From positions 1 through 18,963 of the forward strand of contig LSCM01000010.1 of NCBI GenBank assembly GCA_001577185.1: 18,963 nt of DNA, written 5' to 3'. The notes beneath the pieces were generated by a model. It made no database searches and was not told the DNA's origin. It saw only the letters and a list, made by a program, of their open reading frames with translations. Of the stretch, positions 8,393 through 15,629 are shown one piece after another. The position numbers were made by a program, and so were the translations under genes. Positions within the stretch are counted from its first letter, which is position 1; the number at the start of each line of letters is the position of its first letter. The stretch is from Cloacimonetes bacterium TCS62 (GTDB lineage: Bacteria > Cloacimonadota > Cloacimonadia > Cloacimonadales > TCS61).

Positions 8393-9054
8393 TGAAAAAT
8401 TTAATAAGATCAAATAAAGGTATTTCGTTAATCGAATTGCTAGTTTCATTACCTCTAGCAGTCTTAATTATTACAGGTGTATCTTTTTCATTATTACATT
8501 TTATTAATTCTTACCAGGAAGTGAAATTATATACACAGCTGCAAGAGGATTTGTTTAACGCAATCGAAACTATGAGATATGGATATTCTTATAAAACTTA
8601 TACTCATGATGAAGGATTGATAGGACTTTCTACTGCAAAATCAGTAAAATTGAGTCAGACCGTTAATCAGATAGAGATCAATCCGGTCATTGTAGAAGAA
8701 GGACTAGGTACAAGTAGTTACTGGAGTAGATTTACCTTGGATAACAACGGACATCTTAATGTTACATCCCGTTATGGACTTCAGCAATTCGATGAACCTA
8801 AACAGATTTTCCCTTCTACTCCAACTAAGATGATAGATAATCAACCTCAATTCAAGATCTTAAATCCCTATAATGTCTGGTCGGTAGAAAAAACTGATGG
8901 GAATGGCAATCCAGTATTACTGAAGATCAGCCTTGAAGGACGTGTTCGTTTCAGAAAAAAAGGTCAAAATCAATCTAACGAAGATGATATACGTAATAAT
9001 ACAAAAACTGTTAAATATGAAACATCTGTTTTTATTGGTAATACAGAGAATTAG
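8392..9054 (+). CDS. Minor pilin / pseudopilin, PilW/GspJ-like
   Basis: This 220-aa prepilin-like protein has leader MKNLIRSNKG, then ISLIELLVSLPLAVLIITG. Cleavage is expected after Gly10, and Glu15 is the canonical mature Glu5. ISLIELLVSL...I.G is the usual beginning of PilW/GspJ proteins, as is the following amphipathic region with QEDLFNAIETMR. The remainder is beta-rich with no recognised domain. The ATG overlaps the TAA of the preceding gene by one base (TAATG), showing translational coupling. It probably acts with its two neighbours as the priming or tip complex of the pilus. Confidence 0.82.
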   Translation: MKNLIRSNKGISLIELLVSLPLAVLIITGVSFSLLHFINSYQEVKLYTQLQEDLFNAIETMRYGYSYKTYTHDEGLIGLSTAKSVKLSQTVNQIEINPVIVEEGLGTSSYWSRFTLDNNGHLNVTSRYGLQQFDEPKQIFPSTPTKMIDNQPQFKILNPYNVWSVEKTDGNGNPVLLKISLEGRVRFRKKGQNQSNEDDIRNNTKTVKYETSVFIGNTEN

Positions 9055-9063
9055 GTGATCAAA

Positions 9064-11397
9064 ATGCTATTTAAAAAAATATTTAAAGATGAAAAAGGTG
9101 GAGTAATATTAATGGCTGCAGCCATAATTGTTAGTTTGGTTGCATTTATTTCTTCTGGAACGTTGATGAATCTTGTCTCAACTGATCAATTGCAAACACA
9201 GTATGAGCAGGATAAGATTCAGGAAGAGATGTTACTTAGAAGTGAAGCTACTCGATCTCATCTTGCAATTGAACATAATGATCACGCACCTCTTCCAAAC
9301 CGAACTGTTGAGATAAATGGACCGGATAGAATAACTACATATTATATTGAGAATAGAAAGAGAAGAGTAATAATTTCAAATTTTATGGGATTTGCTACTG
9401 AACAAGCAATTGCAGTCCAATCTTTAATTGAAGCCAAAAGAGGCAGAAAGTATGCTAAAGCATTTGAATCACCCATTAAAAGGATGACAGAGAGACTTAT
9501 AAAGAATAAAAGTCTTGCTGAGTATCAATACTTCACTGAAACCGAAGCTTCCGAAAATGCTGATGGTGGAGATGAAGCTGCTCGTGTGAATTTTTACGGT
9601 GCTGATGAACTTTTTGGTCCTGTTCATTCTAATGACAATATTTGGATCCAAAATGTTGGTGGCTGGCCTACATTTTATGATATGGTGACAACTACAAAAA
9701 GAATTATGGATGATGCTACTGGGCAACCTGCAGTCAATTCTGCACCAATGGATCAGATTTTTCAAGGAGGGTATGAAGAAGAAGTACCAGAGATAATTTT
9801 TGAGCCTAATGCTGATGATCTAAGGCAGAATGGTACACCTTTGGGAGAAGCTGATACAGATATAGTTTATGTAAAGTTGGATGCCGGAGGTTATGCCTCT
9901 ATGTACGGAACTATTGTTGATATTGGAACACAAGAATTTGATGTATATAGCTGGTATCCAAAAGATAGAGATGAAGCAGAAGCTGTTATTGCTGCAGGTG
10001 GTAATTGGTTCGAAGATGCAGATAATGTGTGGACCAATCATATACCCTTAACTGATACTGTTTGGAGTAATGGTCCATCGGGTCCTGTTAATAATCAATC
10101 TTTCTGGTGTGAAAGTGCTGAACTTTGGATAGAAGGTGAAGTTTCTGGTAAAACTACTTTTGGTAGCGCTGATACCGTATTTATCGTTGGTGACATAACC
10201 TATAATGGTACTCTTTCTGGTAATTTTCCGGATGGATTTTCCGGTTTTGACCCAGTAACTGGTGAACCGGAATATAATGGTCCGGTTAATGCAGATGATT
10301 ACTTTGGATTAGTTTCAGAAGAAAAGATATTAGTAAGGTATAAACATAGAGATCCATATAACGATGAACAGTTAGTTGAATTAAATTGTAATGATGTAAC
10401 AATTTACGGTGCTTATGCTGCTATCGGAGCGGGAAACCAGCAACTTTATCCTGAGATGTATTGTCATTATGATGGGATATTTACCTTCCAGTATCACCAT
10501 CCTCATGGCTCAACTCCCAATTTTGATGCTCCTTCACCCTATATTAGTGAGGAATTTACTATCAGTTTATTTGATTCAGCTGGAGATGGTTGGGATGATG
10601 CGTCATTAGATGTTATCGTGGATGGAGAATTAGTTTTAGAAGGAATTACTTGTTATACCGGAGAGTTGACAGAAGCATTCATGGTAGATAATGGAGATGT
10701 AATTGAGACTGCTTATACACCTGGTGGAAATGAAAACGAACATTCCTATGAGATCTATGATCATAATGGAGATGTTGTAGCATCAGATGGTCCATCTCCC
10801 GGAGCTGGTGTAGCATATCAGGCACTGTTGCCAGCTGGAGAGGATTCTACTTATACTTATGTTGACCTACATAAATATGTATTTCCCAAAAGTGATTATT
10901 TACCCCCTGGTGTAGATGGTTTTAACCTACATGGAGCTGCTCCACCTGTACCTTGTGGATTCCCATATGAAGATCCTGGTTATATTTTCTCTTATCCAAA
11001 TAATGATCCTGATAATTATGTTTATCCCTATGGTACAGATTATCCTTGGTACAATCCTGTGTGGCCTGAATCAACAGATGATATAGTTTTCGAAAGAGGA
11101 TATTTGAATATATTTGGTGCAATAGCTCAGAGAAGGCGTGGATTTGTGCATAGATCTGGATCTGATCCTTATAATCATCCAGAAGGTTTTGCAGCACCTA
11201 GTCCTTGGGAGATGAATGTGTATCATTATGACGGTAATCATCCATCAACTGGATATGATAAAAATTATCATTATGACAGAAGATTTTTATTTATACAACC
11301 ACCTAATTATCCCCAAATTTATCAAGGATGGGGAGAGGATAAATTAACTACATTTACCGAGGAATCTTGGTTTTTTAAGTCTCCGGACGAATGGTAA
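9064..11397 (+). CDS. Very large PilX/GspK-like minor pilin with inserted GDGW-type domain
   Basis: This 777-aa protein is the third minor pilin. The ATG at 9064 is preferred because AGGTGAT (9053-9059) sits just upstream; a GTG at 9055 would add three residues and overlap that site. Residues 1-13 form a leader (DEKGG at 9-13) followed by the hydrophobic segment VILMAAAIIVSLVAFISSG. Neither possible cleavage (after Gly12 or Gly13) leaves a Glu5, as is normal for GspK and PilX. FGPVHSNDN at 184-192 and the GYDKNYHYD...QPPNYP stretch at 730-750 match the large PilX-like/DUF4900-type minor pilins. Residues 494-588 are an inserted domain beginning EEFTISLFDSAGDGWDD. PilX proteins are usually 150-250 aa, so this one is much enlarged and probably displays a binding module at the pilus tip. 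It is one base after the pilW-like stop if GTG is used. Confidence 0.82.
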   Translation: MLFKKIFKDEKGGVILMAAAIIVSLVAFISSGTLMNLVSTDQLQTQYEQDKIQEEMLLRSEATRSHLAIEHNDHAPLPNRTVEINGPDRITTYYIENRKRRVIISNFMGFATEQAIAVQSLIEAKRGRKYAKAFESPIKRMTERLIKNKSLAEYQYFTETEASENADGGDEAARVNFYGADELFGPVHSNDNIWIQNVGGWPTFYDMVTTTKRIMDDATGQPAVNSAPMDQIFQGGYEEEVPEIIFEPNADDLRQNGTPLGEADTDIVYVKLDAGGYASMYGTIVDIGTQEFDVYSWYPKDRDEAEAVIAAGGNWFEDADNVWTNHIPLTDTVWSNGPSGPVNNQSFWCESAELWIEGEVSGKTTFGSADTVFIVGDITYNGTLSGNFPDGFSGFDPVTGEPEYNGPVNADDYFGLVSEEKILVRYKHRDPYNDEQLVELNCNDVTIYGAYAAIGAGNQQLYPEMYCHYDGIFTFQYHHPHGSTPNFDAPSPYISEEFTISLFDSAGDGWDDASLDVIVDGELVLEGITCYTGELTEAFMVDNGDVIETAYTPGGNENEHSYEIYDHNGDVVASDGPSPGAGVAYQALLPAGEDSTYTYVDLHKYVFPKSDYLPPGVDGFNLHGAAPPVPCGFPYEDPGYIFSYPNNDPDNYVYPYGTDYPWYNPVWPESTDDIVFERGYLNIFGAIAQRRRGFVHRSGSDPYNHPEGFAAPSPWEMNVYHYDGNHPSTGYDKNYHYDRRFLFIQPPNYPQIYQGWGEDKLTTFTEESWFFKSPDEW
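10549..10830 (+). other. GDGW-type inserted domain within the PilX-like protein
   Basis: Residues 496-589 of the PilX-like protein run from EEFTISLFDSAGDGWDDA through LDVIVDGELV, FMVDNGDVIET, NENEHSYEIYDHNGDVVAS to YQALL. This order (LxDxxGDGW, then xVxxGxLV, then NGDxI, then ENExSYxIxDxxGxVV) matches a small beta-sandwich module I know from secreted FCB-group and metazoan proteins. The flanks on both sides keep the pilin-like character, so it looks like a domain insertion. Function is unknown; ligand or glycan binding is a guess. Confidence 0.6.
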
Positions 11398-11435
11398 TAT
11401 AAAAATTAATGTTGAAAAATAAATCGTGAGGTTTT

Positions 11436-12506
11436 ATGGCAAAAAAGAAAAAAATTAAATTTAAAGAATCGATCGGCTTAGACATCGGTGAACATAGCAT
11501 AAAGATGGTTCATCTAAAGAAGAATCATCATAGTTTTAGTTTGCTAGATTATGAATCTCGTTCAACTATTGCAGAAGGAGTTGAACCAATACACTCAGAT
11601 CTTTCACCAGATCGTTTTGCTCCGGTTCTGGCAAGTATGCTCAAAACAATGAAGATCAAACCGAAAAAAATAAAACGAATTGTATCATCAATCGGTGGGG
11701 AAGACACAACGATAAAGCAAATAAAAACGATATTTCTACCGGATGATGAACTGGAATCTGCATTGTTTTTTGAAGCAAAGAAACATCTTCCAATTAGTGG
11801 TTCGGAGATGATGTTGGATTATCAAGTTCGCAAAGTGGAAGAAAAAACGAATAACATGCATGTTATTTTGGCATCTGCAACCAAGACGCAAGTGAATCAA
11901 CATACAAAATTATTGAATTCAGTCGAGATTACACCAGGTGTAATCGATTTGGAAGCATTGGCGATCGCCAATAGCTTTGCTCTAAATGAAGCAGTTGACG
12001 AGGGAGTGTATGTTCTTTTGGATATTGGGGCTTTCAAATCTAATATGGTGATATTTGGTAAGGAAGCTAAGTTTTTTGCTCGTGATATAGATTGGGGCGG
12101 ATACAATTTTACCAAAGAAATCATGCAGAAAAATGATATGGATTACGAAGAAGCTGAAAAATATAAATTAGAACACGGTCTGAAAGAAAAAGATGAAAAA
12201 GATGATAAAGATTCTTTGATCGCGCTTGATATAACCGAAAAAACAACGTCTGAATTGATCGCTCAAGAGGTCAAACGTTCATTGAGATTCTACGTTAAAG
12301 AAGCGGGAAATAGTGATTTCAGAAAAATTCTTCTTGTTGGTGGTGGTGCAAAGCTTATCGGTTTACCAGAATATCTGGAGAAACAACTGAAAATACCCAC
12401 AGAAGTATTCAATCCGTTTAACAATTTGGAAAAACCTGCAAAATTTGCTGATGAAGATGATCCAGAGTTCTCTTTGGCATTGGGCTTGGCAATGAGACCG
12501 GAATAG
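11436..12506 (+). CDS. pilM: T4P assembly ATPase-like protein PilM (actin/FtsA fold)
   Basis: This cytoplasmic protein of 356 aa binds ATP and the N-terminus of PilN, linking the motors to the alignment complex. The actin-like nucleotide site is visible: phosphate-1 GLDIGEHSIKMVHL (14-27), phosphate-2 LLDIGAFKSNMVIF (194-207) and adenosine motif LLVGGGAKLIGL (299-310). EAKKHLPIS (113-121) matches the family's EA.k.iP signature. A charged Lys/Asp-rich stretch at 248-260 is an unusual linker. There is a gap of 38 nt after the PilX-like gene, the largest inside the operon, with GAGG at 11428-11431 as ribosome site. No terminator hairpin is seen in that gap, so readthrough is likely. It defines this locus as T4P, since type II secretion uses GspL instead. 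Confidence 0.93.
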   Translation: MAKKKKIKFKESIGLDIGEHSIKMVHLKKNHHSFSLLDYESRSTIAEGVEPIHSDLSPDRFAPVLASMLKTMKIKPKKIKRIVSSIGGEDTTIKQIKTIFLPDDELESALFFEAKKHLPISGSEMMLDYQVRKVEEKTNNMHVILASATKTQVNQHTKLLNSVEITPGVIDLEALAIANSFALNEAVDEGVYVLLDIGAFKSNMVIFGKEAKFFARDIDWGGYNFTKEIMQKNDMDYEEAEKYKLEHGLKEKDEKDDKDSLIALDITEKTTSELIAQEVKRSLRFYVKEAGNSDFRKILLVGGGAKLIGLPEYLEKQLKIPTEVFNPFNNLEKPAKFADEDDPEFSLALGLAMRPE

Positions 12507-12516
12507 AGGAGTTTCT

Positions 12517-13104
12517 ATGGAACAATTTTTCTTTAAAATAAATTTAAATAAAACTGGTGAATTAAAACAAAAGGCAGAAGTTGAACGAAGAACTTTTAAG
12601 TTTACTTCTATTGGATATGCCCTGATCTTAGTGATCATGATAGGATTTGTTATTGGTTTTAACTTAAGTATGAAAGCTAAGATCAATAATCGCAGTCTTC
12701 TATTAAATAAGATCCGTGATGAGATCAAATCCTATAAAGTTAGCGGAGATTTCCTTTCTAAAGAAGATCTTACAAGACTTGCAGAAATTAGTACAGAAAG
12801 AATTTTCTGGGCTAAGAAATTAGTTGCATTTTCCGAAAAAACTACAAATAAGATCGCGATAACTCATTTTAGCTTTAAAAACAATAAATTAAGCATTTAT
12901 GGTATTACGCAAATGAATAAAGATGAAAAAGAGTATGATCTAATTGATGATTTTATTACTGAGTTGAAGAATAATAAACACATCTATACCGATTTTTCGG
13001 ATATATCATTTGTAAGTTCACGTAGAGATTTTGAAAAAGATGTAGAAATTCTTAGATTTCAAATCGATTGTGAAAGCGGATCTAGCAGAGGAGGACGTAA
13101 GTGA
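12517..13104 (+). CDS. pilN: T4P inner-membrane alignment protein PilN
   Basis: This 195-aa bitopic inner-membrane protein has a short cytoplasmic N-terminus (FFFKINLNKTGE, residues 4-15), a transmembrane helix at about 31-51 (SIGYALILVIMIGFVIGFNLS) and a periplasmic coiled-coil then ferredoxin-like domain. The family normally starts with an INLLP motif that docks into PilM; here it is KINLN, so the Leu-Pro is missing although the docking position is kept. AGGAG at 12507-12511 lies 5 nt before the ATG. Its stop overlaps the start of pilO by 4 nt (GTGA). The identification rests on topology, size and position between pilM and pilO rather than strong sequence motifs. Confidence 0.85.
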   Translation: MEQFFFKINLNKTGELKQKAEVERRTFKFTSIGYALILVIMIGFVIGFNLSMKAKINNRSLLLNKIRDEIKSYKVSGDFLSKEDLTRLAEISTERIFWAKKLVAFSEKTTNKIAITHFSFKNNKLSIYGITQMNKDEKEYDLIDDFITELKNNKHIYTDFSDISFVSSRRDFEKDVEILRFQIDCESGSSRGGRK

Positions 13105-13646
13105 AACAGAAATACTTAGCACTATTTTTTGTCATGATACTTACTTCGATTTTGTTCTTTTATTTCAGCTCGAATACAATTGCTGCCAAGATCGAACTTA
13201 GTGAAAAATATGATGACGAAATAAAAAGCAAACAAGAAAAATTGAACAGTGCAAAAGTTCTTAACGAGCAACTTTCAGAAGTATCTAAAGTTATTACAAA
13301 TAGTATGACTGATACGAACATCTATGATACAGAAGAGGTGAATATATTTGTGAAAGAGATTGCTACTTTAGCAGATAAATATAAAATAGCTATACACACA
13401 ATCTCACCTAAAGTTGTAACTTCGGATAGCAAGCACCTTGTTCAGCAACAATATAGTTTTATGCTTAATTGTACTTATGTTCAATTAGGCAAGTTTCTTA
13501 CCGAATTAGAGAGTTTTGATCAGATCATTAAGATCTCTTCATTAGATGTAAGTCCGATATCTTCTTCAAAAGAGAAAGAACTTACAGAAACAAGATATAA
13601 AGTAGCAATACAACTTTCTACATTCAAGATTATCAAGGAGGCATAA
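13101..13646 (+). CDS. pilO: T4P inner-membrane alignment protein PilO
   Basis: This 181-aa protein has one N-terminal membrane helix (residues 5-25, YLALFFVMILTSILFFYF), a periplasmic coiled coil at about 30-70 (ELSEKYDDEIKSKQEKLN) and a C-terminal ferredoxin-like domain (about 90-180) containing the family-type QLGKFLTELESFDQIIKISSL stretch. It forms a heterodimer with PilN and contacts PilP. The start is GTG at 13101, overlapping the pilN stop by 4 nt, with AGGAGG at 13089-13094 inside pilN; coupling is expected. No cysteine-based or catalytic motif is present. Confidence 0.88.
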   Translation: MKQKYLALFFVMILTSILFFYFSSNTIAAKIELSEKYDDEIKSKQEKLNSAKVLNEQLSEVSKVITNSMTDTNIYDTEEVNIFVKEIATLADKYKIAIHTISPKVVTSDSKHLVQQQYSFMLNCTYVQLGKFLTELESFDQIIKISSLDVSPISSSKEKELTETRYKVAIQLSTFKIIKEA

Positions 13647-14195
13647 ATGGAAGACAAATATATTAAGGATTTCGTTATTATTCTAGTAGTAATACTCCTG
13701 ATAGCTTTCGGTATAAAAAGTTATTCCTTATACAATAAAATTGAAGAGGTTCCAAGCAAATCAAAATATTCAAATATCGCGTTGGGTGAAAAACTTTTAG
13801 GTCAGATCAAGAATATCGAAACTTCGATCCAAGACCGCAAAGAATTTAGCTTTGGAGTACAAAAAGACCCACTTGAACAGAATCTAATTGTAAGAACCAG
13901 AGAAGATCTGGAAGAGCAATGGAGAATGAGAATTGAAAATATGGTTCGCTTAGAATCAACTATTATTCCTGAGCATGGTAAAAAACGAGCTGCCATAGCA
14001 TATAAAGGTAGCACGAAAATCTATACAGTTGGTGATTCTTTTGTGAAAGGGAAAATTATAGATATTAAGAAAGGTGAGATCACATATTTATATAATGGAA
14101 GAAAAGGTAAGATAAAAGTTACAAAACTTCCTGAAAAACCAAAGGCAATTAAAAAAAATAATAAATCAAGAAAAAATAGAGAATATAATTGGTAA
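13647..14195 (+). CDS. pilP: PilP-like alignment protein, membrane-anchored (GspC-like topology)
   Basis: This 182-aa protein links the PilNO complex to the secretin. It has a transmembrane helix at residues 8-25 (DFVIILVVILLIAFGIK), a flexible periplasmic linker containing KDPLEQ at 73-78 (compare the RDPF motif of PilP), and a C-terminal HR-type beta-barrel at about 100-160 with TVGDSFVKGKIIDI and ITYLYNGRKGKIKV. A Lys/Arg-rich tail follows (161-178). Classical PilP is a lipoprotein; here no lipobox cysteine exists, so the arrangement resembles GspC of type II secretion. The ATG directly abuts the pilO stop, with AAGGAGG at 13635-13641. The call relies mainly on position between pilO and pilQ plus the HR-like fold. 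Confidence 0.82.
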   Translation: MEDKYIKDFVIILVVILLIAFGIKSYSLYNKIEEVPSKSKYSNIALGEKLLGQIKNIETSIQDRKEFSFGVQKDPLEQNLIVRTREDLEEQWRMRIENMVRLESTIIPEHGKKRAAIAYKGSTKIYTVGDSFVKGKIIDIKKGEITYLYNGRKGKIKVTKLPEKPKAIKKNNKSRKNREYNW

Positions 14196-14210
14196 TCTAA
14201 AGGAGAATTT

Positions 14211-15620
14211 ATGAAGAAATTTATGTTAAATAATAGACCGTTTATAATAACGCTTTTATTATTTGTTTTTCTAATGAGCACTGTAAGTCTTTCTGCAGCA
14301 AATACGAGTGATGAACTGTTGAATAAAAAAATATCACTTGATGCAGAAGATGCATCGATATCGAATATTATATCAACCATGGCTCGCTTAAGCGATTGTA
14401 ACATCGTTTTGGCAATGGATACAATTGAGAAAGATAAAGAAGAAACTGATGCTAAAAAGATCACAATTCACATCAATGAAGTTCCCATAGAGCAAGCGCT
14501 GTCATTAGTTGTTAAATCTGTTGGCCTCTCTTATCGTCTGGTCGGTCAAAAGACATTTATCGTGGGAGATAAAGATAGAATTGAGGAAGAGATCGGAGAA
14601 AGAACTTACGTTATTGATCTGAATTATGTTGATGTGGAAAAAGTTAATGAAGCGTTAGAGATCATGCCTGGTGAATCATTTGCTATTGATGGTCAAAATA
14701 AGATTTTACTTAGAGCAAATCCAGAGACTTTTGCTGAAATTAATAAACAAATTGAAGCTATTGATGTACCTCAAAAACAGATCGAAATTAGAGCTCGTCT
14801 CATTGAAATATCGATCTCAAAAGCTGAAAAATACGGAATAGATTGGTCAAAATTGAATAAACTAACTACGATCTTAGCAGAAGATCCCCTAGCTGCAAAT
14901 GGTGCTGGATTACCTTTTAATTATATAGAAGAAACTGGTGCAACTCCACATGGTAATCTTTCTCCTTTAGGTGAATTACCTGATGATCAATATTTTCAAA
15001 GAATGGGCGACTTATCAGATATGGGACATTTTAGTCGTCAACTTACTGCCTTTGATTTAACGATCGACTGGCTTTTAGATAATAATGCTGCTCAACTACT
15101 CACAGATACTCGTATCACGGCTATAAATGGTGAAGAAGCTGAAATTCATATTGGTGAAGTTGTACCTTTTGTGGTTGAAGATAACGATAAGCAGATACAG
15201 GTTGAAAGAGAAGAAGTTGGTATTAAATTGAAGATCAATCCTAAAGTGAATAAAGATGGCTTGATCACAACAAAGATCGAACCTGAAGTTAGCTCTGTAA
15301 TGGAACTTGTGGGTGGATATATTCCAAGAACAAAAGTTAGAAAAATAACTTCTACCGTTACAGTTCCGGATGGTAAGAAAATTATTGTTGGAGGATTATT
15401 AAATACAAACACTATTAATACGGTGAACAAAGTTCCACTCTTGGGTTCATTGCCATTTGTTGGTAAATTATTTCAACATACTGTTAAAGATATGAGAAAA
15501 ACCGATCTTATTATTGAGATAACACCAAATATTGTAGAATATGAAAACGAAGTTAATTTCGAAATAGATGAAAAACTTGAAAAAAGATTATTAAAAGAAA
15601 AGAAAGACGAACAAGAGTAG
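14211..15620 (+). CDS. pilQ: Type IV pilus secretin PilQ (short form)
   Basis: This outer-membrane channel subunit is 469 aa; Proteobacterial PilQ is usually 650-750. It has a signal peptide to about residue 30 (FIITLLLFVFLMSTVSLSAA), a STN/N0-like domain at 38-118 (ISLDAEDASISNIISTM...IEQALSLVV...FIVGD), one N1-type domain at 131-187 (YVIDLNYVDVEKVNEAL...IDVPQKQIEI) and the secretin core 190-442. The core ends with the hallmark VPLLGSLPFVGKLFQ at 408-422 and DLIIEITPNIV at 432-442. There are no AMIN domains, so peptidoglycan binding must be done elsewhere. A highly charged tail follows. AAAGGAG at 14199-14205 lies 5 nt before the ATG and 15 nt separate it from pilP. It is the exit pore for the fibre. 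Confidence 0.95.
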   Translation: MKKFMLNNRPFIITLLLFVFLMSTVSLSAANTSDELLNKKISLDAEDASISNIISTMARLSDCNIVLAMDTIEKDKEETDAKKITIHINEVPIEQALSLVVKSVGLSYRLVGQKTFIVGDKDRIEEEIGERTYVIDLNYVDVEKVNEALEIMPGESFAIDGQNKILLRANPETFAEINKQIEAIDVPQKQIEIRARLIEISISKAEKYGIDWSKLNKLTTILAEDPLAANGAGLPFNYIEETGATPHGNLSPLGELPDDQYFQRMGDLSDMGHFSRQLTAFDLTIDWLLDNNAAQLLTDTRITAINGEEAEIHIGEVVPFVVEDNDKQIQVEREEVGIKLKINPKVNKDGLITTKIEPEVSSVMELVGGYIPRTKVRKITSTVTVPDGKKIIVGGLLNTNTINTVNKVPLLGSLPFVGKLFQHTVKDMRKTDLIIEITPNIVEYENEVNFEIDEKLEKRLLKEKKDEQE

Positions 15621-15629
15621 GAGGGAATC

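Noticed and set aside
9055..9063. GTG start three codons upstream for the PilX-like gene
   Set aside because: It overlaps the only plausible ribosome site (AGGTGAT) for the ATG at 9064; not excluded, but less likely.
12363..12728. 121-codon minus-strand open frame
   Set aside because: It is antisense to the end of pilM and start of pilN, with no ribosome site or domain.
14021..14464. 147-codon minus-strand open frame
   Set aside because: It lies antisense across pilP and pilQ, which have clear family motifs and ribosome sites; its composition is that of a shadow frame.
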